From: Humulus lupulus
Taxonomy: Eukaryota > Streptophyta > Magnoliopsida > Rosales > Cannabaceae
Reading direction: 5' to 3'
DNA length: 64,000 bases
Assembly (NCBI RefSeq): GCF_963169125.1
Contig: NC_084793.1
Coordinates: forward strand, 139,044,297 to 139,108,296
Of the stretch, positions 53,942 to 64,000 are shown piece after piece. A program made the position numbers and the translations under genes. Under the pieces are notes generated by a model, which was not told the origin of the DNA, did no database searches, and saw only the letters and a program-made list of their open reading frames with translations. How positions within the stretch are numbered: the stretch's first letter is position 1; each line of letters opens with the position of its first letter.

Positions 53942-54790
53942 CTAGTCCGTAGACCTTGAAATGAATTTGTTGAGTGCTGCCACCCTTCTCAATAGACATT
54001 GCACTTGTTTCTTACTCTTGGGTGGATTCATTTCGACCATGGCATTTATTTTGTCAGGGTTATCTTCAATGCCTCTGGAGTTGACCATGAAACCCAAGAA
54101 CTTTCCCGAAGAGACTCTGAAAGTGCACTTGAGTTGATTCAGCTTCATCTGATATCTTTGGAGTGTGTCAAACATCTCACCTAGGTCCCCATTGAGTTCT
54201 TCAACATTTTTGGTCTTCACCAACATATCTTCAACGTATACATCCATGTTCCTTTCTATCTGGTTAGCAAACATCTTGTTTACCAACCTTTGATAGGTGG
54301 CTCCTCCATTGTTCAATCCAAAAGGCATTACCCTATAGCCATAAAGTCCTTTATCCATTATGAATGAAGTATGCTCTTCATCAGCTGGGTTCATGGGCAT
54401 CTGGTTGTATCCAGGGTAAGAATCCATGAAGCTAAGTAACTCATCTTAGGTTGTTGCGTCCACCAATTGATCTATTCTTTGAAGCGCGAAGCTATCCTTA
54501 GGAGAAGCCTTATTGAGGTTAGAGAAGTCCACACAGGTTCTCCATTTTCCATTCGGTTTTGGGACTAGTACGGGGTTAGATACCCATACGAGATAGGACG
54601 CTTCGCAGATGAACCCATTCGCCTTCAATTTGTCAACCTGCTCCTTCAAGGCTGCATATCTTTCCGGGTCGAGCGTTCCTCTTTTCTGCCTAAATGGCCT
54701 TGTCTCGGGGTTCATATTAAGATGGTGGCACGTGATGGAAGGATCTATCCCCACCATGTCTTCGTGACTCCAAGAAAATACATCGAGATT
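53942..54790 (-). pseudogene. Tat reverse transcriptase
   Basis: Minus-strand core domain, well preserved: MVGIDPSITCHHLNMNP, then RYAALKEQVDKLKANGFI, WVSNPVLVPKPNGKWRTCVD with FSNLNKASPKDSFALQRID. A stop near 54449 separates the two halves. The second half has YPGYNQMPMNPADEEHTSFI, GYRVMPFGLNNGGATYQRLV and the catalytic region MDVYVEDMLVK, where the usual YVDD box reads YVED. It continues FLGFMVNSRGIEDNPDKI, with the thumb end KKQVQCLLRRVAALNKFISR. The stop and the YVED change each argue against activity. Confidence 0.9.
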
Positions 54791-55718
54791 ATCTTCAGGA
54801 ACCCCACCAATTTCTTCTTTGTGTCGTCTTGAAGGTTTTTTCCCACCTTCAACTTTCGCAATGGCTCTTCCATTACAATGATTTCTTCTAACTCCTCCAC
54901 AGGTTCGGCCCCTAGCTCCTCTGTGACTCAGGGGTCTAGTTCCTGCGGGTTTGTGCCTCCGTGTATTACCATCACCATCGGTTCCTGTGGCTTTACAGAC
55001 GTGCAGAGGGAGGTGTTATAGCACTCCCTCGCCTCTTTTTGTTCGTCTTTCATACTCTCTATCCCCCAAGAGTTGGGAATTTGACAGCTAGGTGATATAT
55101 TGAAGTTATTGCTTTCAATTCTTTTAGGGATGGCCTCCCCAATACCGCATTATAAGCAGAAGCACAATCTACCACGACGAAGTTTTCCATTATAGTAGTT
55201 TTTCTGGGTTGTTCTCCCATGGTGAGGGCTAATTCAATTACTCCTTAAGGTTGTATCGAGTCCCTTGTGAATTTGTATAGGGAGGAGTGGCAGGATTTCA
55301 AGTGTCCGACACCCAAACCCATATTCTCCAAGGCGGGGTGATACAAGATGTCCATGGAACTTCCGTTGTCTATGAGGACCCGATGCACCCTCATGTTGAC
55401 CAATTGGATGGTCAGCACCAAAGGATCATTGTGGGGGAAGTGCACCACTCGTGCATCCTCCTCCGCGAAAGTGATTGAGTCATTTTCTCCCTTAAAACTC
55501 TTCGGGGGTCGTTGCTCCAGGCTCATGACACATGGTGGTGGACTTCGTCTGGCTTCTCTAGCATACTTGTCTTCCCCCTTCCTGTACTCTCCTCTGAATC
55601 TTGGGGCTCCGAAGATCATTCTCACTTCTGCTAGTACTTCCGGGCCTCTTTCTCGGGCCTGAGGTGACGCCGGCGCGTCATCTGGTCCCTGATTTTTACT
55701 TTTGACATATCTGCCCAA
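54791..55718 (-). pseudogene. Tat protease and linker to reverse transcriptase
   Basis: Minus strand from 55718: a C-terminal gag linker (GEYRKGEDKYAREARRSPPP), then the protease NDPLVLTIQLVNMRVHRVLI, DNGSSMDILYHPALENMGLG and LYKFTRDSIQP, stop. It continues GVIELALTMGEQPRKTTIM, a NFVVVDCASAYNAVLGRPSL block and KAITSIYHLAVKFPTLGG near 55065. The 55060-54790 linker is frameshifted but keeps LRKLKVGKNLQDDTKKKLVG before the reverse transcriptase. It aligns with the protease of Tat element 1. Confidence 0.85.
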
Positions 55719-56101
55719 GTGCCCCTTGCGTATGAGTTCCTAAAGTTCTACTTTCAAATGGGTACACTCTGTTGTGGTATGGACAATGTCCTTGTGGTAC
55801 TATAGTATTTGCTAGGGTCCCTTTTGGATCGATCTTTTCTCATCGACGGGGGCCTCTTGAAGGGAACTTGGCCTTCATTCGTGAGGTAGATATGTTCTCT
55901 AGTATCTGTCAGGTTTGTATAGAAGGTGTAAGATGTTTGCCCAGGGTCACCTCTACGTTTGGGTCTTCTCTCATGGTCATCTCTCGGCCCCTCTTACACC
56001 CTCTTCTTTTTTGCGCCATTTGATCCTTCATGGGCTGAAGGCTTGACGTGGGATCCACCCTTCCATGCCTTTCGGTTCTCATGGCCATCCTTGACACGAA
56101 T

Positions 56102-57462
56102 TTACTTTTCTGCCCCTTCATAGAAATCGTCTAAGTCAGTGACCTCCCTTTTGAGCATATTATCCCAAAGTTTACTGCCTAAGCGCACTCCAGACATGAT
56201 TGCCATCTTGAGTTCTCCCATGGTCAGGCTTCCCACTTTAGCCGCCACCATGTTGAACCTATGGATGTAGCTCTTCAAGCTTTCACATTCACCTTTCTTT
56301 ATATTAGCGAGGCTAGTGCCCAACATGGTGTAATTGCGTACGGCATGATGTTTTTGGAGAAACTCGTCGGAAAATTGTTGACATGACATAATGGTCCCCG
56401 ACCTCAGCCTCTTGAACCATTTGTATGCAGGCCCTTTCAGCGTGACAACGAAACAGTGACACCTTTCTCTGCTATTGATCCTTCTCAGCTTCATTAAATC
56501 GTTGAAGGCATCCAAGTGGTACTTGGGGTCCGAGGTGCCCTTATATGGGGTCATATGAGGTTATTTAAAGTTAGATGGGAATCGTTCAAACTGAATTTCT
56601 TGCATGAAGGGTGACTCGTAGTCGTACTCTTTATCGGTGTTGTGCCCCTAGACGTCGTGACGATCTTGCTCTGAAGGCTCCTCATCTCGGTGTCTAGCTC
56701 CTGTCGCCTCCTATTCAAGGAGTCCCTCAGCTTGGCAGGGTTGGTCTATCTCTTCTCTCTACCCTTCAGAGGGGCCATAGGAGGTGTCATCCTTACTTCT
56801 GACCTCCTCCCATTGAGATTTTCTCTTAGACCAGGTGGCACCTCCTTAGAGGTGACTTCAGCTTCATTCTTACAACCAGCATCATCCCTCTGCCTTTGCT
56901 CCTGGGGGTATTTCGTCGGCCTAGATCCCTCATGGGGGGTGTTGCTGGTGGAAAGTCGGGTTCTCCGAGCATCTATGGGGATAGTGGTTTCCCCTCTTTC
57001 ACAATCTTTCTCCTTATGCTTTGAAAGGGGTATGCTCGACATTCCTTGGAAAAGGTCGTTTAAAACCTCCTGCATTTTCTCTAGTGTGGTTTCCATCCTT
57101 CGATTCTTTTTATGCAACTTGCAAATTTTGTCCTCATAGAAGCGAGTCCTGGAGCTGGAACTCACTGAGTGCACTCGAGGACTCTTTCCTAGCCTGTGTG
57201 TTGTGGGACCCAGGTCTCGGTGGCCGGAGCGTGGTGCCACCGGGGGTTGAGGATGTGAGTGCGCTGGTGGCTCTGAATGAACTCTGCCGGGTTGGACACA
57301 CAGGGATGATGTTTCTTTCTCCTTTCTTTGGGCAGGATGCTCCTTCGATATATCTCCATGCTTAGGCAGCGGAGGGTCCTTTCTGGAGGCCCTCAATTGT
57401 TCTCTGTCCAGGTGAACCTCCACATCTTGTAGTTGACGTAGGCAAATCGAACGCCTTAGAAT
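56102..57462 (-). pseudogene. Tat gag, both N-terminal and capsid parts
   Basis: The equivalent of the element 1 start methionine is ATT (57462-57460), so the start codon is lost. N-terminal: VEVHLDREQLRASRKDPPLP, a coiled coil TRFYEDKICKLHKKNRRMET..LEKMQEVLNDLF, then a basic linker to 56746. The central capsid-like domain (56554-56102) starts MTPYKGTSDPKYHLDAFNDL and contains CFVVTLKGPAYKWFKRLRSG, FSDEFLQKHHAVRNYTMLGT, KSYIHRFNMVAAKVGSLTM and a GSKLWDNMLKREVTDLDDF end. It serves as reference for what is deleted in Tat element 1. A short stretch (56100-55719) is frameshifted and includes a basic tail. Confidence 0.88.
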
Positions 57463-57508
57463 TTTCCCTTCCCAGAGGTGATGAAAGAACGTTGGCTTGA
57501 TACTTGTT

Positions 57509-57528
57509 CTTCCCACAGACGATGCCAA
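57509..57528 (-). other. Mutated primer-binding site of Tat element 3
   Basis: TTGGCATCGTCTGTGGGAAG on the minus strand; Tat element 1 has TTGGCGCCG at this place, so two bases of the tRNA-complementary core have changed. Confidence 0.75.
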
Positions 57529-57530
57529 CC

Positions 57531-58633
57531 TAATTACGGACGAAACTCGTCAATGATATATGGATGGAAAATTCAAATATTGTTACGAAAACAGCGTAGA
57601 TTGAACTTAAGAAAAACTTCAGAAAGAAATATTTAGAACAAAAATGGAGGATAATCTCTTATATTTCTTTTCTATCTCTGTCTACAATGAATTTTTCGAC
57701 CCCTTCATTTGAGGGGTCAAAGCCTATTTATAGATAGGCTTTAATGGGCTCTGATACAAGGTGGTCCCAAGGGACAAGTTCATACACTAGTACCCTATCA
57801 GAGTAGTGGTACATGATGTAGAGGTGCAGAGGGTTGTGGTGTCAGTTGTCGGTACAGGGTCAGAGGTATGCAAGTCATGACACCACTTCTTGAACTGATT
57901 CATACTACCACTACTTGTCAGGCACTGATGTCGAAATCACACCCTTGCCTCCCTCAGGGTCGTACGCCTCGTACCTATTCACATCCCCCGTACTTGTAGG
58001 TCCCTCTCCCATTTCCAAAATATATCTTCTCTCATCACCTTCTAATATTTTGCTAAGTGTTGGAGACACTTACTAGTTCTCCTTCTCTACTTGGGAGGCT
58101 TGAGACATATGGTACGTGATGAGGCAATGAAGCCCTCATTACGTGTGGCCTTCCTCCATGCCCTGACATCATGGCAATGAGGCCCTTTGCATATTTTATA
58201 TACGGGCAAAGTGTCTTTTGCTCATAGGCAGTGTCACCACAATATGAGCAACACGACGAGGCATTTAGGCGCTGCGAAGGGTGTGTGAGGCATTTGGCTG
58301 GTTGCGGCGTGTCGAGCCTTGCTATGCAAGGCAGTTGGCGGTACGAAGGGTGCGCAAGGCACTTGGCTGGCTGCACCATGTGAAGCTTCACGGTGCGAGG
58401 CACTCGGACATTCCAGGGGTACGCGAGGCACTTGGCTGGCTGCACCATGTGAATCCTCACGGTGCGAGGCACTCGGACGTTGCAAGGGGTGCGCGAGGCT
58501 AAACGAAGCCTTCAATAAGCAGAGCCCAGCCTTGATGTGCAAGGCCCTCCCTCACTTGGCCAGCCCTCGCTATGTTCGACTTCAAGGAAAGAAGTCCTTC
58601 GCAACGAGATCCTTGGCTTCGCGCATAGGCGAT
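57531..58633 (-). repeat. 5' LTR of Tat element 3, outer end missing
   Basis: Inner end TAATTACGGACGAAACTCGTC aligns with TGTTGATGGTAG...AAACTTGTC of the 3' LTR. The outer part is cut at 58633 by a gypsy LTR. It contains the 69-bp minisatellite. Confidence 0.8.
58258..58500. repeat. 69-bp GC-rich minisatellite in Tat LTR
   Basis: (A/C)TTGGCTGG anchors at 58292, 58361 and 58430 give an exact 69-base period, about 3.5 units, with GCACCATGTGAA and CACGGTGCGAGGCACTCGGA inside. The other LTR (about 44560-44720) has about two units. Confidence 0.92.
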
Positions 58634-60153
58634 GTAACATCCTAATTTCCCTAATATGGCTTAGTGCTTGGATTAGCTGGCCGGGAGGCAATAATTGTGC
58701 TAATTATGTGTTATTATAGTATGAGCATGTTATTATGTGAATTATATTATAATATAATTATGCTCGCTTATTATGAATGTTAAATATGTGTATGTGGGCC
58801 CGTTTTTTATAAAAAAGGTATTTTGGTAATTTGACTCGTTGAGGGTATAATTGCAAATATGTGTTTGTGTGACTGAGACCACATTATTATTTGGATACGT
58901 TTGGGTTACTCGACACGAGGCGATCCTGGTAAGCAAGTTAGCGAAAAAGTCACAACTGGGTAAAATACCTGTCTCGGGGTGAGCTTAGGGGTATTTTAGT
59001 AATTTAGTACATTCCCAGGATTTATCGGGTAATGGGAGATTAAATGATTATTATTTTGAGATATTTGGGGATTTAGAGGAACACTCGGGGAGTCACGGGA
59101 AGTGGAAATTGACGAAACTTCCCTTGGAGGGCTTTGGGGAGATTGAATTGGCCTAGGGGCATTTACGTCATTTGTGCCTAATTATAGATTAACCAGATGT
59201 TTCTTCAGTTGAAGGGAACCTAAAAATAGAGTAAACAAAACAGAATATCTTTCTCTCTCCCGAAGCTTTCTTTCCCTCTCGTTAGAAGCTTTATAATTTT
59301 GAGAAAATTGAAGGGCAAAGCTTAGGAAATTGAAGGTTTATGCTTGGGAAACTTGGGGAATAACTCAAGGGAATTATCATATCAGAGGTAAGGGCTTAAA
59401 TTTGAGTTTGTTCATGATACTTCTGTGGTTTTGTTTGAAGCTTAAGTATTTGCATGCTTGATAGTTTGGAGGGTGAATTTTGAAGTGTTGATGAGTTTTT
59501 AATCTAGTAATTTCTAGGCTTTGTTGTTGGAAAGGAGTTATAATGATTATGGGGATTGAATTAAAGATTTGAGGGTAATTCGGTTGTATTTAGTAGAGTT
59601 CGGCTAAGGAAAAAACCCAGAAATTATGGGTTCGAATTGCTGAGCCATGATAAATGAGTTTTAGGCTCGTTTAGGATCTAGTTTTTAGGTAGGTTTTCAT
59701 GAGTTTAGTGATAATTTATTGCAGAACTATGCACATTTGTTCATGTTTTAGTTTTCCATGCTAAGTTGGTGAAAAGAGTGGAATGAAGTGAAAGTGGAAG
59801 AAAACAGAGTTAATTTGGAGGAAATCGTGTTTTTCGGGAGCGATATGTCCAAACTATGATACTGTCAATAGCGCTACAACGCTAGGAAAGATGTGTTAAA
59901 CTCTGATTGAATCTGTCAATAGTGCCCCATCGCTACAAAGCAAGCGCTACAGCGCTACATCAAGGGCGCTACAACACTAGTGAAACAATTTTCAGGGTAT
60001 TTTGGCTCTGATTACAGCGCTACTGCGCTCAAGACATAGCGCTACAGTGCTATCAACGTGTTTTTCAGATTTTTAGCCACTTTTTGAAGGGCAAAAAAGT
60101 CTTTTCACTTGGGAACCTTGGAAAACTACTTAAGGAACATTGTTCTGTGATTT
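58634..60153 (+). mobile_element. Long TGTAACG-family LTR, 5' part
   Basis: Starts TGTAACATCCTAATTTCC and follows the 45246 copy (GGATTAGCTGGCCGGGAGG, GAGACCACATTATTATTTGG, ACACGAGGCGATCCTGGTAA). It carries a donor-like CAGAGGTAAGGG (about 59382) and the palindrome cluster 59865-60052. The 3' half is missing, replaced by an Athila-like LTR. Confidence 0.8.
59865..60052. repeat. Palindrome cluster, AGCGCTAC words
   Basis: AGCGCTACAACGCTAG (about 59870), AGCGCTACAGCGCT (about 59943), GCGCTACAACACTAG, AGCGCTACTGCGCT (about 60016) and TAGCGCTACAGTGCTA (about 60037). Same word and same LTR offset (about 1.23 kb) as in the copy at 45246. Confidence 0.88.
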
Positions 60154-61283
60154 TGATAAGCAGTTTAGGTTGAAAAACCCTAGATTTAGAAAAGGTTGTT
60201 GTAATTAGATTTCTTTGTCATCTGAATTCTGTATGTTATTTTCTATGAATAATTATTTGAGGTTTATTTTCATCATGTTATCTATGAACTAATTTCTTTT
60301 ATCTAGGGATTCATGTAGTCACTTGGATTTCTATTTAATTTTATTGTTATATTCTATTGATACTTTTTTCTCTTTTCTAATCTATATGATGTTTTTTTAA
60401 TGCTACTAAATACTTTATAACTATTTACTTGATTTAATGGTTTTGATTCAAAATTCGAAAGATGAGAATTGAATATGCTATCATTATATAGACATAGGTT
60501 TCATATTGGACGAAAGTACCTGTATGACTTGTGTAGTATTTAGGTTTCCATGCTTAATGCCTTCTATATGTTCAAGTTTATCACAGAAATGTAGAAAACC
60601 TGCATATAGATTGAGATCTTATATCTTGAAAAATAATAGGAATCGATTATATTAACCTGCTATTAGAATAGGAAGAAGAGATTTAGAATTGATTAGTAAA
60701 ATTAATAGAATGAAAAGTTGATGAAATTAATTCCTAGGATTTTTATTATTGATTTTTAATTAGTTGATTCATTGTTTTGCTTCCAGTTCTTTAAATTATG
60801 CTCATAATTTAGAGTATTCATTTTAATTTTAATTATTCATTTAAGTCTAAATTCACCAAATAGAAAGTTAAAGAACAATTAGTAGTATTTGGAAAATAGC
60901 CTTCGTGGGAACGATACTATACGTATTATATATTACTTGAATCAACCATGTATACTTGTGTGCTAATTTTAACAGATCATGTTTTTGGCGCCGTTGTCAG
61001 GGACTTAATTTCCAATATCACAGTTAATTGTTGTTTGTTCTGATTTGGTTGTTTTATTTTATTTTATTTCTATTTTACATTTATTTAGATCTAGGTTCTA
61101 TTGTGTTTCAGAGATTGTTGGTATATGCGAAGAAATAGACAAAATGTTATACCAATAGATCTGGAAATTGAAAAAACGTGCAGACAGAACCAAAAAATAA
61201 AGAGGAGATTGGAGTTTACCATGGCTGACAATTTGGGAAACGGTACTAATAATGGCCAAGGGACTGCAGATAAATTAATTTAA
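60154..61283 (+). mobile_element. Athila-like element 2: 5' LTR, primer-binding site, gag start
   Basis: LTR from about 60154 (TGATAAGCAGTTTAGG) to about 60979 (AACAGATCA); its last 650 bases align with 10060-10690. The primer-binding site TGGCGCCGTTGTCAGGGA (60986-61003) follows. The gag N-terminus begins at the ATG at 61126 (MRRNRQNVIPIDLEIEKTCR, then RRLEFTMADNLGNG), the usual opening of Athila-like gag. It stops at TAA 61281-61283, where homology ends. The left LTR edge is uncertain because this LTR looks shorter than the 9346 copy. Confidence 0.72.
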
Positions 61284-61884
61284 TTAATCATGACATGATT
61301 CATCTAACAAAAAAAAATTCCTAACTAATTAAATAATTTAAATCAATAATTTTTTTTTGAAAATATCTATATTTTAAAATTATATTTTAATAAGATAAAA
61401 TAAGATGCTCAAAATATCTGACCACAAAAAAAATTACAAATTGTAAAATCTAGCAAAATTTAAACCAACCTATTTTTTTATCAACAAATTTCGAAATTTG
61501 AAAATATCTAATTTTCATTTAATTTTTTCAAATCTAAGAAAATATCTAATTTTTATCTAATCTTTTCAAATCTAACAAAATATCTAACTTTCATCTAATT
61601 TCAAAAAAATTTAAAATATAGAATTAAAAAAATGTGTAATTTCCAATACTCGCTTCTAGTACAATTTTTAGAGGTTTCATAAATAAATATAAAAAACTTA
61701 TAAAAATTGACTCACACTAAAAACAACATCAAAACAATCAATTTTTTTAAGCAAAAACATATAAACCCTAAACATGCTTCTAATATATGCAGCCCTCAAA
61801 TTTTTAACCAAACATGTCAAAACTTCAATCATACATATTCAAGAACATGATAATAAACTAGAAACCTAGAGCTATGAGGCTAGT
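61284..61884. repeat. AT-rich tract with ~38-bp tandem repeat
   Basis: No gene. Three copies of AAATATCTAA(T/C)TTTCATCTAA, followed by a TTTTTTCAAATCTAA-type segment, start near 61503, 61540 and 61578. Origin unknown. Confidence 0.6.
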
Positions 61885-62676
61885 TGTTGGAAAAAACATT
61901 GTTGACTAGTCTTTTTGCTAACAACTAATTAAACAAAGGCTTAAAAAAGAAGAAGATTGGACACAAATTTTTACGTGGATCAGGTTATGAATTAACTCCA
62001 CTCCACAAGTCACTTGTATTAGGACGCTAAGAACTTGTATAGCTCAAGTTCTCTTGGGTTTCAGGCAGCATATAAGCTCACTCTAAAAGTAAAAATTGGG
62101 ATCATTTACAATGTGTGCCCTAGCCCTATTTAGTGATAAATGAGCATTCTAATAGTTAATGAGCTAGTTGGCTTCAACATATCTTGGTGGGACCATTGTG
62201 AGGAATGTCAGCCCACTATTATGTTGGAGGAAATATCTCTGACACTGTCAGAGTGGTTGATGCACTCTTTCCCATGTTAGGCGGCATTGTGGGATATGCC
62301 CTTTGTCTCTTGTAAGAAGTCGACACCACGATCCATGTGATAGTTGTTGTTAGAAAGTTGTATGTGGTCCAGGGTCACTATGCATGACACGTGGCTATCG
62401 TTCTCCTGGGCTGGTGGAAGTTCCTCCCAAACAGATAGGAGGTGATGAGGGAGGATATTTTCTTGTAACTAGGCTTGGAACACCATCTTGTGACATGTTC
62501 CTCCAGTTGTGATGCTTCTAAGAAGGTGTACACCTCCAGTGTTGGTGAACTGTGGTGAAGGATGGGCCGACCTTTCGTGGAGCCCAGAATAGGCTCTGGG
62601 AAACTTTGTCTGCTCACATGGAATCTTAATTATCCCAAAAGGGTTCCACATGTCATTTGGTGAAACACAGACAACA
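61885..62676 (-). repeat. 3' LTR of Tat-like element 4
   Basis: TGTTGGAAAAAACATT...CACAGACAACA, with TGTTG/CAACA termini, 792 bp. Next to the right end the minus strand reads ACTTGGGGGGAAAA (62677-62690), a strong polypurine tract, so the LTR reads minus and the element body lies to the right. It resembles the 42748 solo LTR in a GTGGATCAGG/GTGGTTCAG block. Confidence 0.7.
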
Positions 62677-63592
62677 TTTTCCCCCCAAGTCTTCACTCAT
62701 CCTCGGGTAGTGGAGACCTTAATTGAAATAAGTATTTTCGGGAGATTTGTGCTAAGGTTGAGACTATTGGGTGGCCTCGAGACCTGCAATTTCAAAAAAG
62801 GTGGGTGCAACATGCCAACTCCCTCTTGTTGGGCCCATTAATCGATGCCATTTAAGGAGGGGTATTTTCCGTACTCGATAGATCTTTTTCGTACCTGAGA
62901 CGTCCTTTAATTTCACCTTTTCAAGTACAATCCTCGCCTTGATTTTTATGACCATTGGATTGTGCTCGTGTACCTACTCCTAGGTAATGAATGACTGAGA
63001 TTGAGTTGTTTTTTGCCCATGTTTAGGGGTATATATTCAAAAATTTTCCTTCCATACATTTTACTTTTACCATTGGAAAATTTTCTTTTCCAGAGCTTAA
63101 GAACTTCCATTCACAGAACCCATTTTACTCACTCCTGAAATTTTCTGTTGGAGATTCTGGAGGGTTGGAGAAGACACTGGTATTTTTGGGAGAATCAAAC
63201 ACATATTCTTAACGTTCGATCTCGACTCAGCACTTAATGTCGTTATATATCGAGTAAGAATTCTCCATCGATTCTCTAGATATATAGGTTCTTGTTTATG
63301 CTATTGAATTTGTTAGGATTAGAGGTAGTCTTACCTCTTTTTGGCCTTATTTTGGGCCCTTGTTGGTGTCAAAACCGACTGTAAATAGCTAGTTTGGTGT
63401 TTTTGTTGCCATATCTGTTTAAGGGAAATTCCCAAATTCCGACCGTAGTCCAGTTGTGTTCTTGAGTTTCAAGTCGTACTCCTTTTCTACAAAATTCTCC
63501 TTTTATTGTCCCTGGGGAATTATCTTACGGTACTCTTGTGTTTTGGCCATTTTACTTTGAGTCAAAGCGTTATGTGCTTGGTTTTATTTTAG
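62677..63592 (+). promoter_or_regulatory. Polypurine tract and promoter/leader of the element 4 extra gene
   Basis: The polypurine tract sits on the minus strand at 62677-62692. On the plus strand a TATATATT box at about 63030 (GGGGTATATATTC) lies about 560 bases upstream of the ATG at 63593, comparable to about 520 in Tat element 3. The leader ends with an acceptor-like TTTTATTTTAG directly before the ATG. Confidence 0.45.
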
Positions 63593-64000
63593 ATGTCTGA
63601 GGAGCTTCGCAAACTATACGAACACAGATTCTACGCCTTTGACAATGAATTAGAAACAATGCCCCGAGAAGGTGGATGAAACCTGGAGGAGGCCAGATCC
63701 TTGGTAGTGAGCGATGTCACTCTGGTAGCGGAGAAGCCGGTGGTAGAAGAGCACCATTTGATGGTGGAGGAGGTAAACATTGCTCCCCTGCCCCACTCAA
63801 CAGCGTGATACTAGGCCTCGAGATTTGAGGCTGAGTATAACTCGAGAAAATCAAAGCAACTTGATTCGTTGACCCGCAACATGTCCAACTATAGGATTGG
63901 GGCCGAGGAATATCTCGTATGTGTTTATCGGGAGACGGAGAGATCTCATCAAAGTATTTACGGACTCGGAGCCTGAAGCCAGTCATACCTTCAAGTAGGA
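63593..64000 (+). pseudogene. Opposite-strand extra frame of Tat-like element 4, partial
   Basis: ATG at 63593 gives MSEELRKLYEHRFYAFDNEL; a stop near 63677 follows, then EEARSLVVSDVTLVAEKPVV and EEHHLMVEEVNIAPLPHST before further stops. It continues in phase with FEAEYNSRKSKQLDSLTRNM to the window edge. I do not recognise a domain in this N-terminal part. It is assigned as an extra gene only because its place and direction relative to the LTR and polypurine tract match Tat element 3. The minus-strand 89-codon open stretch in the same place lacks recognisable motifs. Confidence 0.45.

Larger units (their letters stand above)
42736..58633 (-). mobile_element. Tat element 3, full gag-pol, with opposite-strand gene and two nested solo LTRs
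   Basis: Minus-strand order: 5' LTR (58633 to 57531, outer end lost), primer-binding site, gag, protease, reverse transcriptase, RNase H, second RNase H, integrase, conserved non-coding tract, opposite-strand gene, promoter region, polypurine tract, 3' LTR (45043 to 42736). The second, archaeal-type RNase H between RNase H and integrase and the TTGGC..CGTCTGTGGG primer site define the Tat lineage. Stops, frameshifts and catalytic changes show it is inactive. Confidence 0.9.

Noticed and set aside
55287..55662. Plus-strand frames over the Tat 3 protease
   Set aside because: Shadows of the minus-strand protease frame, which carries the DNGSS motif.

Overview
The window is repeat-dense nuclear DNA from a flowering plant, most likely a eudicot. 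The evidence is its Ty3/gypsy lineages (Athila-like, Tat, Tekay/Del-like), Ty1/copia copies, CACTA transposons, and primer-binding sites of plant type (TGGTATCAGAGC and TTTGGCGCCG). I recognise no host protein gene, rRNA or true tRNA. Almost every coding stretch is a decayed retrotransposon reading frame with stops and frameshifts. The species cannot be named from this sequence.

Layout. Positions 1-10702: 3' part of an Athila-like, apparently non-autonomous element (gag, protease, then a 'putative plant transposon protein' frame instead of reverse transcriptase). Its gag-pro is split by two solo LTRs, each with a perfect 5-bp target duplication. 10703-12170: unexplained. 12171-14663: non-autonomous CACTA element. 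14882-16118: gypsy LTR and gag debris. 16119-18803: copia element (LTR, gag, protease, integrase), cut by a CACTA end (18804-19113). That is cut by a long gypsy LTR beginning TGTAGCG, which is itself split by non-autonomous Tat element 1 (19448-28183). 29536-34178: gag-only gypsy element with a 2.6-kb LTR. 34789-40009: Tat element 2, with a nested copia solo LTR, sitting in a Tekay-like pol pseudogene (40010-41715). 41716-42735: copia LTR and gag start. 42736-58633: Tat element 3 on the minus strand, with gag, protease, reverse transcriptase, two RNase H domains, integrase and an opposite-strand extra gene; two solo LTRs are nested in it. 58634-61283: LTR fragment and the start of a second Athila-like element. 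61885-64000: the end of a fourth Tat-like element (minus strand) with another opposite-strand frame.

How the parts relate. Tat elements 1 and 3 both carry, downstream of the gag-pol side, a divergent extra gene on the strand opposite gag-pol. It has its own TATA-like box, probable introns, a PF04195-like ('putative gypsy type transposon') domain and a conserved C-terminal coiled coil and tail. Element 1 keeps this gene although it has lost most of gag and all of pol. Tat LTRs 1 and 3 carry GC-rich minisatellites, and that of Tat 2 a looser repeat-like segment.

The most unusual structural signal is a cluster of short, near-perfect palindromic 'words' (for example GGCCGCGGCC, CAAGTCGCGACTTG, AGCGCTACAGCGCT). 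It occurs at roughly the same offset in four copies of the long TGTAACG-type LTR family, and also in Athila-like LTRs. The word itself differs between copies of one family and can be shared between families. No calculation or database search was run; boundaries come from terminal motifs, target duplications, pairwise comparison by eye and reading-frame continuity.
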